Part shown: piece after piece, positions 1 through 6,290 of the stretch
Numbering within the stretch: position 1 is the stretch's first letter
How the letters are laid out: each line of letters begins with the position of its first letter
NCBI GenBank assembly: GCA_022745215.1
Contig: JAIIWC010000053.1
Coordinates: 1 to 13,338 of the forward strand
Length of the DNA stretch: 13,338 bases
Direction: 5' to 3'
Source: Collinsella sp.
GTDB taxonomy: Bacteria > Actinomycetota > Coriobacteriia > Coriobacteriales > Coriobacteriaceae
The notes under the pieces: model-generated
What the model was told of the DNA's origin: nothing
What the model saw: the letters and a program-made list of their open reading frames with translations, nothing else
The model's database searches: none
Position numbers and translations under genes: made by a program

Positions 1-1196
1 CGCCTGTGGTGGCGCTCCTCCTTGCGTTCTTCTGCTGCCTGCTCCTCCTGCTTAAAGGCGGGGTCGTCGGGGGTGACGAGCTCATCCTCGTGCGTGCGCT
101 TGTTGTAATGGTGACGCAGCACGGGCTCAAACAGGTGCAGGTGCTTGGCAAAGGCCGCCGAGCCAATGGCGAGTACGGTAAAGATGAGCACGCGCATGGG
201 CACCTCGACCTGGTTAATCGCGGCGGCGCCGGCCGAAAGCATGATGCACCAGGCGTAGATGAGGAGCACTGCCTGCTTTTGGTTGTAGCCCTCTTGGATC
301 AGGCGGTGGTGGATGTGGCCCTTGTCGGCCTGTCCGATGCTAATGTGGGCGCGCTTGCGGCGCACGATGGCGCTAAACGTGTCGATGATGGGCACGCCGG
401 CAACGATGAGCGGGATGATAAGCGAGGTGAGCGCGGCGGTGCGGCTCACGTTGAGTAGCGAGATGGAGCCCAGCGCAAAGCCCAGAAGCAGCGACCCCGA
501 GTCGCCCAAGAAGATGCTTGCGGGGTTGAAGTTGTATCGCAAAAAGGCCAGGCAGGCGCCAAAGAGCGCAATGGAGAGCGCGGCGGCGTCGATGCGGCCC
601 GAGAGAACGGCCATCGAAAACATGGTGAACGACGCGATGCCGCAGATGCCCGTGGCCAAGCCGTCGAGGCCGTCGATGAGGTTAATGATGTTGGTGAATG
701 CCACCAGATAGATCACGGTGATGGGGTAGGTGAGCCATCCGAGCATGATTTCGCCGGGGGCAAACGGGTTGACGATGACGCCGATCCGCAGGCCGCCGAT
801 ACAGGCGATGAGCGCGGCGAGGACCTGACCGGCCAGTTTTTGTTTGGGCTTGAGCTGGAAGACGTCGTCGATAGCGCCGGTCGCAAAGATGACGGTAAAG
901 GAGAGCGCCAGCATGGGATAGCTAATGTGAAGGCGCGGGTGCGGCACCAGGACGGGCGGCCAGCCTAGGTGCCAGGTGCCTAGGATTTGCACAATGCAGG
1001 CAACGACCAGGCCCAAAAACACCGCCGTTCCGCCCAAACGCGGGATGGGCTTGGTGTTGATGCGGCGCTTAGAAGGATAGTCGACGGCGTCGAGCTTAAT
1101 TGCCAAGCGCTTGACCAGGGGCACCGTGAGGAAGGTCGTGATAAAGGCCGCCGCTGCCACGCATAGGTACGGTATGTAGCTCGGGGATGAAGCCAT
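1..1196 (-). CDS. wecA: WecA/TagO-type undecaprenyl-phosphate HexNAc-1-phosphate transferase (partial, 3' end outside window)
   Basis: An open frame of 398 codons runs from the ATG at 1196 to the left edge with no stop. It encodes a polytopic membrane protein of the MraY/WecA family, which moves a sugar-1-phosphate from a UDP-sugar onto polyprenyl phosphate and so starts cell-wall glycopolymer synthesis at the inner membrane face. Family motifs appear in order: GAIDD (about 107-111), NLIDGLDGLATG (172-183), FNPASIFLGDSGSL (223-236) and HIHHRL (294-299). The HIHHRL loop points to the WecA/TagO/Rfe branch rather than MraY. Hydrophobic segments alternate from residue 8 to about 350. They are followed by a charged His/Glu/Lys-rich tail that is still open at the edge, so little is missing. 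No strong Shine-Dalgarno is visible before the ATG. The exact sugar cannot be told; tagO would be an equivalent name. Confidence 0.9.
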   Translation of the reverse strand, partial: MASSPSYIPYLCVAAAAFITTFLTVPLVKRLAIKLDAVDYPSKRRINTKPIPRLGGTAVFLGLVVACIVQILGTWHLGWPPVLVPHPRLHISYPMLALSFTVIFATGAIDDVFQLKPKQKLAGQVLAALIACIGGLRIGVIVNPFAPGEIMLGWLTYPITVIYLVAFTNIINLIDGLDGLATGICGIASFTMFSMAVLSGRIDAAALSIALFGACLAFLRYNFNPASIFLGDSGSLLLGFALGSISLLNVSRTAALTSLIIPLIVAGVPIIDTFSAIVRRKRAHISIGQADKGHIHHRLIQEGYNQKQAVLLIYAWCIMLSAGAAAINQVEVPMRVLIFTVLAIGSAAFAKHLHLFEPVLRHHYNKRTHEDELVTPDDPAFKQEEQAAEERKEERHHR

Positions 1197-1410
1197 GAAT
1201 CTAAAAACCGCCAAGCGTCGAAGGGAAAGGTCAGAAGAACGCCATGCGCAAAGGGCATAGCCGAATCATGATACTCGACCAAGGGGGGTGCATGGAATTG
1301 CACGCAGCGATAATCACGCGCTTACCAGATATTGGGATGTTGTCGATGGCTTGTCGGGATGCCGGCGGGGATCCATGTGGACTGTAATGGTGATTTTCGG
1401 CAAAAGAAAA
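1197..1410. other. Intergenic leader between the putative ncRNA and the wecA-like gene
   Basis: About 210 bp without a convincing gene. On the minus strand it follows the 3' end of the structured RNA and leads into the wecA-like start. A TATCAT that could act as a -10 lies on the minus strand near 1270, but I see no good partner -35. No conserved riboswitch core or strong terminator was recognised, apart from the T-rich stretch that follows the ncRNA closing stem. Confidence 0.4.
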
Positions 1411-1573
1411 CCACCCCCCACGTTACGAAAATGAACCCACCTAAAACAGGTGGGTGCCCTCATCGACTGTTCCAGCGTCCTTAACAACGAAGGATACCTG
1501 TACTAGGTACGACTGTGTGGGCTCCCTAAATAAACGCGACGGTTCACCCAGTTGCTCCGCGGGGGGCGGAATA
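1405..1573 (-). ncRNA. ssrS: Structured non-coding RNA, possibly 6S RNA (ssrS)
   Basis: Read on the minus strand, the two ends form a 12-bp closing stem. CCGCCCCCCGCG (1569-1558) pairs with CGTGGGGGGTGG (1422-1411), and two of the pairs are G-U. The same segments read on the plus strand would give A-C mismatches, so RNA from the minus strand is favoured. Three inner hairpins are visible: TACCT/AGGTA, TCCTT/AAGGA, and ACCCACCT/AGGTGGGT with loop GTTTT (1455-1435). A run TTTTCTTTT follows the closing stem. A TATGAT -10 lies just upstream. The length of about 165 nt, the closed rod with a central loose region, and the C/G-rich closing stem fit 6S RNA, which binds housekeeping RNA polymerase. The identity is a family-level guess; a raiA-type or other structured RNA is possible. 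It is not tmRNA, SRP RNA or RNase P RNA by their core motifs. Confidence 0.55.
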
Positions 1574-1578
1574 CCTAC

Positions 1579-1607
1579 ATCATAAAGCGGCACTTTGTCG
1601 ATTCCAG
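1579..1607 (-). promoter_or_regulatory. Candidate promoter of the structured RNA
   Basis: On the minus strand TATGAT (1584-1579) matches the -10 consensus at five of six bases. It lies 6-7 nt before the proposed RNA 5' end near 1572. A weak -35 (CTGGAA, 1607-1602) sits 17 nt upstream. The -10 is good and the -35 poor, so this is a tentative call. Confidence 0.35.
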
Positions 1608-1609
1608 TC

Positions 1610-1638
1610 TTGACATTACAAAAATCGTGTCGGACGAT
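1610..1638 (+). promoter_or_regulatory. Candidate sigma70-type promoter of the radical SAM gene
   Basis: A perfect TTGACA (1610-1615) is followed after 17 nt by GACGAT (1633-1638), a three-of-six -10. A small inverted repeat, ATCGT/ACGAT (1624-1628 and 1634-1638), overlaps the -10 and could be an operator or coincidence. It is divergent from the ncRNA promoter just to the left. Confidence 0.4.
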
Positions 1639-1722
1639 TACGGCGCCTTAGGGACGGAGCCGTCTGTGCGGTCTGGCCCTTTACGTTTGAGCTGCTGAAT
1701 CGTTGTTTTGGAGCATGTTTTT

Positions 1723-2661
1723 ATGCCGACGTCGTTGACCGAACTTTTTTCGCCCGCCTGCCATTTGTGTCCGCGCCGTTGCGGTGCGGCGCGCGACGAG
1801 GGCGCGCGTGGCGTGTGCGGTGCTAACGACACGCTTAAGGTGGCTCGCGCAGCGCTTCATATGTGGGAGGAGCCGCCTATCTCGGGCGAGGCCGGCTCGG
1901 GCACGATTTTCTTTAGTGGCTGCTCGCTCAAATGCATCTATTGTCAGAACCACGAGATCTCAACGGGCAATTTTGGCCTTGAGATTTCGCCCGAGCGCTT
2001 GGTCGAGATTATGCTGGAGCTGCAGGAGCAGGGTGCCAATAACATCAACCTGGTGACGGCGACGCATTATGCTCACCTGCTGCCGGCCGCGATTGCCGCA
2101 GCTCGGGAGCGCGGGCTGGACATCCCGATCGTCTACAACACGAGCGGCTATGAGCGGGCGAGTGCCGTGGCAGCGCTCGGCGATCTGGTCGACGTGTGGC
2201 TTACCGACTTTAAGTATGCCGACGCGGGGCTTGCGCAGTCGCTTTCTCATATTAAGGACTACCCGCGCGTGGCCGTGTCGGGTCTGGCCCAGATGGCTCG
2301 CGAGATCGATCGCCGCGGGGGAGAGCTGGTGGACGAGGACGGGCTCATGAAGCGCGGTATGATCGTGCGTCACCTGGTGCTGCCGGGGCATGCCGACGAT
2401 TCGTGCCGCGTGTTAGACCTGGTGTGGCAGACGGTGGGCGACGTGCCGATCTCGGTCATGAACCAGTACACGCCCAATGCGCTCATGCGCGAACAAGGCG
2501 GCGACCTGGCGCGCGCCGTGACGCGCGAGGAGTATGAGCAGGTGCTCGACCATGCCGACGACCTGGGCTTTACGACGATGTTTTGGCAAGAAGGCGGCGC
2601 GGTAGACGAGAGCTTTACCCCGGCGTTCGACACCACCGGCGTCCTCACCAGCGCAAAGTAG
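1723..2661 (+). CDS. Radical SAM protein, PflX/PflA-like (putative pyruvate formate-lyase activating-enzyme-like)
   Basis: A 312-residue cytosolic radical SAM enzyme. The cluster motif CSLKCIYC (Cys67, Cys71, Cys74) binds the 4Fe-4S/S-adenosylmethionine centre. It is preceded by an extra cysteine set at the N terminus (Cys13, Cys16, Cys20, Cys32). NNINLVTATHY in the middle and SVMNQYTP near the C terminus are signatures of the PflX group (COG1313), whose substrate is unknown. I chose the ATG at 1723 because GGAG at 1710-1713 lies 9 nt upstream. An in-frame TTG at 1708 would start inside that ribosome-binding site and add five residues. It stands alone between the ncRNA and the tRNA, with no pfl gene in view, so a glycyl-radical partner is not supported here. 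Confidence 0.88.
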   Translation: MPTSLTELFSPACHLCPRRCGAARDEGARGVCGANDTLKVARAALHMWEEPPISGEAGSGTIFFSGCSLKCIYCQNHEISTGNFGLEISPERLVEIMLELQEQGANNINLVTATHYAHLLPAAIAAARERGLDIPIVYNTSGYERASAVAALGDLVDVWLTDFKYADAGLAQSLSHIKDYPRVAVSGLAQMAREIDRRGGELVDEDGLMKRGMIVRHLVLPGHADDSCRVLDLVWQTVGDVPISVMNQYTPNALMREQGGDLARAVTREEYEQVLDHADDLGFTTMFWQEGGAVDESFTPAFDTTGVLTSAK

Positions 2662-2670
2662 CGCGTTCGC

Positions 2671-2708
2671 CGATGATTTTTCTGGAACGGGGATTAAAAA
2701 AATCATCG
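2671..2708 (+). terminator. Stem-loop after the radical SAM gene
   Basis: CGATGATTTTT (2671-2681) and AAAAATCATCG (2698-2708) form an 11-bp stem with a 16-nt loop, 9 bp after the stop codon. The stem is AT-rich and no T-run follows, so termination is plausible but weak. It may instead protect the 3' end. Confidence 0.4.
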
Positions 2709-2772
2709 AGAGGATCGCCTGCTCGAAAAGTTGTCAAAATAGCCGCGACCCAAAAAGACTGATTATTGGGCG

Positions 2773-2800
2773 TTGACAGTTGGCGAGCCGTAGGTAAAAT
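2773..2800 (+). promoter_or_regulatory. Promoter of tRNA-Ala
   Basis: Consensus TTGACA (2773-2778) is separated by 16 nt from TAAAAT (2795-2800), a five-of-six -10. Transcription would start near 2807, just before the tRNA 5' end at 2814. This is the strongest promoter in the window. Confidence 0.8.
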
Positions 2801-2813
2801 ATCGACTTGTCCT

Positions 2814-2886
2814 GGGGACGTAGCTCAGTTGGGAGAGCGCTGCCGTCGCATGGCAGAGGCCGAGGGTTCGACTCCCTTCGTCTCCA
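2814..2886 (+). tRNA. tRNA-Ala (anticodon CGC)
   Basis: A 73-nt cloverleaf. The acceptor stem GGGGACG (2814-2820) pairs with CGTCTCC (2879-2885) with one G-U. The D stem is GCTC/GAGC. The anticodon stem CTGCC/GGCAG holds the loop GTCGCAT, giving anticodon CGC (2847-2849), which reads the GCG alanine codon. The T arm is GAGGG-TTCGACT-CCCTT. The discriminator is A2886 and the CCA end is not encoded. It is served by its own promoter and terminator. A CGC isoacceptor fits a GC-rich genome in which GCG codons are common. Confidence 0.95.
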
Positions 2887-2900
2887 CCCTTGGATTTGAT

Positions 2901-2932
2901 AAGCCGCTGACATTGTGTCGGCGGCTTTTTTT
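2901..2932 (+). terminator. Rho-independent terminator after tRNA-Ala
   Basis: GCCGCTGACA (2903-2912) and TGTCGGCGGC (2916-2925) form a 10-bp stem with one G-U pair and a TTG loop, followed by seven T residues (2926-2932). It ends 18 bp before the next gene, so that gene may depend on read-through from the tRNA promoter. Confidence 0.9.
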
Positions 2933-2950
2933 AAAAGAAAGGGCTGTACC

Positions 2951-3391
2951 ATGGCCGAGCTTGAGTCCCAACCACTGTCTGCCGAGGAACGCGCCGAGTT
3001 GGAAGAGCTCCGCGCCGAGAAAGCTCGTCGCGAGGCCCAGGAAGAGGCACGCCGTGAGCGTGAGGAGCTGGCCGCCCTGCGTGCCGAGCGTGCGAAGGCC
3101 GAGGAGGCCGCCGCGAACGTCGCCCCCGCGCCCAAGCCCGCCGCCGCGAAGCCCGCGCCTGCCGCGCACAAACCTCAGCCTAAAAAGGCCGCTCGTCCCA
3201 AGCCCGTCGATCCCAAGCCGAGCCGTGACGAGATGAGCTTTGCCCAGCGCATGGTTACCTCCAAGGAGCCTACGGGCGAGAACGAGATCCCTGGCATGGC
3301 GCCGGCTCAAAAAATCATCATTGTCCTTGCCCTCATCGCGTTTGTCATCTTTATGGGCTACACGATCCTGACCAGCATGGGTCTGCTCTAG
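2951..3391 (+). CDS. Hypothetical coiled-coil protein with C-terminal membrane anchor
   Basis: A 146-residue protein I do not recognise. Residues about 10-52 are a highly charged Glu/Arg/Ala helix expected to form a coiled coil. Residues about 53-92 are a low-complexity Ala/Pro/Lys linker. A short conserved-looking stretch follows (about 93-115), then one hydrophobic segment (about 121-141, beginning IIIVLALIAFVIFMGY), which leaves only a few residues at the C terminus. This suggests a tail-anchored protein with a cytoplasmic coiled coil. The start is the ATG at 2951, with AAAGGG about 7 nt upstream; an in-frame GTG at 2915 lies inside the tRNA terminator and is unlikely. It lies between the tRNA terminator and pncB, with no promoter of its own that I can see. 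No function can be assigned. Confidence 0.75.
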   Translation: MAELESQPLSAEERAELEELRAEKARREAQEEARREREELAALRAERAKAEEAAANVAPAPKPAAAKPAPAAHKPQPKKAARPKPVDPKPSRDEMSFAQRMVTSKEPTGENEIPGMAPAQKIIIVLALIAFVIFMGYTILTSMGLL

Positions 3392-3475
3392 CCGATTCGC
3401 GCCGGGTGTCATGCCCGAACACTCTGCCCTTGTCCAACCCTCAACCTCTGCACAACGCATCCGAAAGGTCGCCCC

Positions 3476-4981
3476 ATGGCTTTGACCGACATCTCTCATC
3501 CCACCGACATTGCAATGCTCACCGATCTGTACGAGCTCACTATGGCCCAGGGCCTGTGGGAGAGCGGCAAGGCCAATGAGCAGGGTTGTTTTACCGCGTT
3601 TTACCGCGACCATCCCTTTGGCAGCGCCTATGCCGTCATGTGCGGCACCGCCGAACTGCCCGAGCTGGTCGAGAATCTGCGCTTTACGCCCGAGGACATC
3701 GACTACCTCGCCTCGCTCCAGGCCCCTGCCGGCGGCGCGATGTTCAAGCCTGGATTCCTCGACTACCTGCGCGATTTTCGTGCGCATGTAAACATCGACG
3801 CCGTGCCCGAGGGCGAGCTCGTCTTTCCGCGCGAGCCCATGGTGCGCGTCACCGGTCCCGCGCTGGAATGCCAGCTGCTCGAGACGGCGCTGCTCAACAT
3901 CGTCGGGTTCCAGACGCTTGTCGCCACCAAGACGGCGCGCGTGGTGCTCGCCGCCGACGGTCGCCCCGTGGCGGAGTTTGGCCTGCGCCGAGCCCAGGGT
4001 CCCGATGGCGGCCTGGCCGTTGCGCGCGCGAGCTACGTTGCCGGCTGCTCCTCTACGTCCAATGTGCTCGCCGGCCGCCGCTACGGTATTCCCGTCTTTG
4101 GCACGCATGCGCACAGCTGGGTCATGAGCTTCGACTCCGAGCTCGAGGCATTCCGGGCTTTTGCTAAGTCGAGTCCCAAGAACTGCACGCTGCTCATCGA
4201 CACCTACGACGTACGCGAGGGTTGCGAGCATGCCATTACGGTTGCCAAGGAGATGGAGGCGGTGGGCGAGCGCCTGTCGGCTATTCGCATCGACTCCGGC
4301 GACCTCGCCAAGCTCTCCAAGTATGTTCGCGGCCGTTTTGATGCCGAGGGCCTGCCCTATGTGGGGATCTCGGTTTCTAACGATCTGGATGAGCACACGA
4401 TTCAGTCGCTGCTCGACCAGGGCGCGCCCATCGACAGCTTTGGCGTGGGTACCAAGCTCGCGACCTGCTATGACCAGCCGGCGCTGGGTGGCGTGTACAA
4501 GCTTTCCGCCCGCCGTGCGAGCGAGGTAGATCCATGGACGCCGGTGGTCAAGCTCTCCGAGCAGCCCTACAAGCGCACGATCCCGGGTGTGCAACGCGTG
4601 CGCCGTTATTACGACGGCTTTGGCGGCCCGGTCTGCGACATGATCTACGACGAGGACCATCTGGCGGGGGAGGGCGCCGCGCGCGGCAATACCCTCGTGG
4701 CCGTGAATGATGCCGCCCTGGTGACCGACGTGTCCGAACTTGAGTATCGCGAGCTGCTGGTGCCGATCGTGCGCGATGGCAGTGCGGTGGCTCCGCGTGA
4801 GAGCATCCAGGACGCGCGCGAGCGCTGTGCTTGGGCGCTCGATCATCTGGACGCAGCTTTCAAGCGCTTCCTGTACCCGCAGACCTATGTGGTGGGCATG
4901 GAGCAGGGCCTGGCTCAGGTGCGCGACGAGCTCGTGCGCAAGAACATGGCCGCGGCCTCTGCCTTTCCCTGGGCTCACTAA
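3476..4981 (+). CDS. pncB: Nicotinate phosphoribosyltransferase
   Basis: This 501-residue cytosolic enzyme joins nicotinate to phosphoribosyl pyrophosphate, with ATP use, to make nicotinate mononucleotide for NAD salvage (Preiss-Handler route). TDLYELTMAQG near the N terminus is the family hallmark. Further motifs are EFGLRRAQGPDGG, the loop GTHAHSWVMSF with the histidine expected to be phosphorylated, LLIDTYDV, IRIDSGDLAKLSK, and GVGTKLATCYDQPALGGVYKL. The length is normal for the family. The start at 3476 has GAAAGG 8 nt upstream. The upstream gap of 84 bp shows no clear promoter. proB follows after 79 bp on the same strand, with an imperfect stem-loop (arms 4989-4993 and 5018-5022) in the gap, so co-transcription is possible but unproven. 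Confidence 0.96.
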   Translation: MALTDISHPTDIAMLTDLYELTMAQGLWESGKANEQGCFTAFYRDHPFGSAYAVMCGTAELPELVENLRFTPEDIDYLASLQAPAGGAMFKPGFLDYLRDFRAHVNIDAVPEGELVFPREPMVRVTGPALECQLLETALLNIVGFQTLVATKTARVVLAADGRPVAEFGLRRAQGPDGGLAVARASYVAGCSSTSNVLAGRRYGIPVFGTHAHSWVMSFDSELEAFRAFAKSSPKNCTLLIDTYDVREGCEHAITVAKEMEAVGERLSAIRIDSGDLAKLSKYVRGRFDAEGLPYVGISVSNDLDEHTIQSLLDQGAPIDSFGVGTKLATCYDQPALGGVYKLSARRASEVDPWTPVVKLSEQPYKRTIPGVQRVRRYYDGFGGPVCDMIYDEDHLAGEGAARGNTLVAVNDAALVTDVSELEYRELLVPIVRDGSAVAPRESIQDARERCAWALDHLDAAFKRFLYPQTYVVGMEQGLAQVRDELVRKNMAAASAFPWAH

Positions 4982-5060
4982 TTCCTTGGGCGGTAGGGGC
5001 GAGTCACGCTCCCTTGGCCGCCAGCTCGGCCGTTCGCTGAACAGTTGATTGGTTTGACGT

Positions 5061-6188
5061 ATGACGACTTCTTATAAAACGATGGTGGTAAAGATCGGTT
5101 CGTCCACGGTGGTGGGTGCCGATGGCAAGGTCAACCGCGCCTTTATCGGCGGGCTTGCCGATCAGGCCGCAGCGCTGCGCAAGCTCGGCTGGCGTCTGGT
5201 CGTGGTGAGCTCGGGCGCTATCGCCTGTGGCTATCCCGTGTTGGGCTTCGACCGCAAGCCGGTCGGCGACCTGCCGAGCCTGCAGGCCTGCGCCTCGGCC
5301 GGTCAGTGCATCATCTCGTCGGCCTACGACGAGGAGTTCCATGCGCGCGGCCTGCTCACCTCGCTCGTGCTGCTCACGCGCCACGATACGGCCCGCCGTA
5401 CGTCCTACCTGCACGCGCGCGACGCCCTGCTGCGCCTGGTTGAGCTGGGCGTGGTGCCGGTCGTCAACGAGAACGATACCGTCACCGTCGACGAGATCAA
5501 GTTTGGCGACAACGACACACTGGCGGCGCTTGTGAGCTGCCTGGTTTCTGCCGATCTGTGCGTGACGCTCTCGGACATCGATGGTCTCTATACTGCCAAT
5601 CCGCATGAGGACCCCACGGCCGAGTTTGTTCCTGTCGTGCATAAGATCGATGCCAAGATTATTGCCTCGGCGGGCGATTCTTCCACATCGGTGGGCACGG
5701 GCGGCATGATTACCAAGATCCGCGCGAGCCGCATCCTGATGACGGCGGGCATTCAGAGCGTGATTTGCTCGGGCGAGGAGCCCGATGCGCTCGTGCGCCT
5801 CGCCCGCGGCGAGAGCGTGGGCACGCTGTTCGATCCGCCGGCGGAGCGTCTGGACATCGCACCCCGCAAGCTGTGGATTGCGCTGGGTGACAAGGCGCAT
5901 GGCTCGGTGACGGTTGATGATGGTGCTGCGAAGGCGCTGGTCAGCCGTGGCTCTTCCCTGCTTGCGGTGGGTATTCGCGAGGTCGATGGCCAGTTTGCCG
6001 AGGGCGATGTGCTCGATGTGTGCGACCCGAGCGGTATGGTCGTCGCCCGCGGTATCGCCGAGGCCGATTCGGACGTGCTGGAGCTTGCCGCCGGTCGCCG
6101 CCAGGACCAGATCGCCAGCAACCGCCTGCTGGCAGACCTGGCCGAGAAGCCGGCGATACACAGGGATAACTTGATCGTATTTGCATAA
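5061..6188 (+). CDS. proB: Glutamate 5-kinase
   Basis: A 375-residue enzyme that phosphorylates L-glutamate to gamma-glutamyl phosphate, the first and normally proline-inhibited step of proline synthesis. The N-terminal amino-acid kinase domain (about 7-260) shows VVKIGSST, VVSSGAIACG, PVVNENDTV and KFGDNDTLAALV, then LSDIDGLYTANP and VGTGGMITKI. A C-terminal PUA domain (about 275-355) is present, so this is the long two-domain form. The ATG at 5061 has only a weak ribosome-binding site (TTGG about 10 nt upstream). An ATG at 5082 would cut into the kinase beta-strand. The partner proA lies downstream but is separated by an oppositely oriented hydrolase gene, so the two are not one simple operon. 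Confidence 0.97.
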   Translation: MTTSYKTMVVKIGSSTVVGADGKVNRAFIGGLADQAAALRKLGWRLVVVSSGAIACGYPVLGFDRKPVGDLPSLQACASAGQCIISSAYDEEFHARGLLTSLVLLTRHDTARRTSYLHARDALLRLVELGVVPVVNENDTVTVDEIKFGDNDTLAALVSCLVSADLCVTLSDIDGLYTANPHEDPTAEFVPVVHKIDAKIIASAGDSSTSVGTGGMITKIRASRILMTAGIQSVICSGEEPDALVRLARGESVGTLFDPPAERLDIAPRKLWIALGDKAHGSVTVDDGAAKALVSRGSSLLAVGIREVDGQFAEGDVLDVCDPSGMVVARGIAEADSDVLELAAGRRQDQIASNRLLADLAEKPAIHRDNLIVFA

Positions 6189-6232
6189 AGAAAGACAGCG
6201 CTGCGGATCGTTTCCCGCAGCGCTGTCTTTCT
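6189..6232. terminator. Bidirectional terminator hairpin between proB and the S33 hydrolase
   Basis: A perfect 18-bp stem is formed by 6189-6206 and 6215-6232 with an 8-nt loop. It starts one base after the proB stop. The arms are A-rich outside and GC-rich inside (AAAGACAGCGCTGCGG). On the minus strand the stem runs into TTTCTTTA, and on the plus strand it ends TTTCT, so it can serve both convergent genes and looks slightly better for the minus-strand one. Confidence 0.75.
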
Positions 6233-6233
6233 C

Positions 6234-6290
6234 GTGCCGGCACTTGGGGACGCTCCTTTTGTGCCGGTAGGTGGGGACTCTCTTTTGTTA
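6234..6290 (-). repeat. Tandem palindromic repeat (family 2) at the stop codon of the S33 hydrolase
   Basis: Two imperfect units, 6234-6260 and 6261-6286, each read GTGCCGG, then GGGGAC, then TCTTTT or TCCTTTT on the plus strand. CCGGCAC (6237-6243) and GTGCCGG (6261-6267) form a 7-bp stem. Read on the minus strand, the loop carries GTCCCC near the 3' arm. The block begins directly at the TAA of the minus-strand hydrolase (6290-6288). It is non-coding and resembles a REP-type element. Confidence 0.7.

Noticed and set aside
1708..1722. TTG start at 1708 for the radical SAM gene
   Set aside because: It overlaps the GGAG ribosome-binding site that correctly serves the ATG at 1723.
2825..4978. 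A 717-codon minus-strand open frame antisense to the coiled-coil gene and pncB
   Set aside because: It is low in hydrophobic organisation, rich in His/Arg/Gly, lacks any family motif, and mirrors the codon periodicity of the well-supported pncB. It also runs over the tRNA.
4989..5022. Stem-loop between pncB and proB as a terminator
   Set aside because: The stem is imperfect (GGCGG/CCGCC with a partial inner helix) and no T-run follows, so it was only mentioned in the gene entries.
5004..6161. A 385-codon minus-strand open frame antisense to proB
   Set aside because: proB has every family motif along its length, and the antisense frame is a GC-bias shadow.
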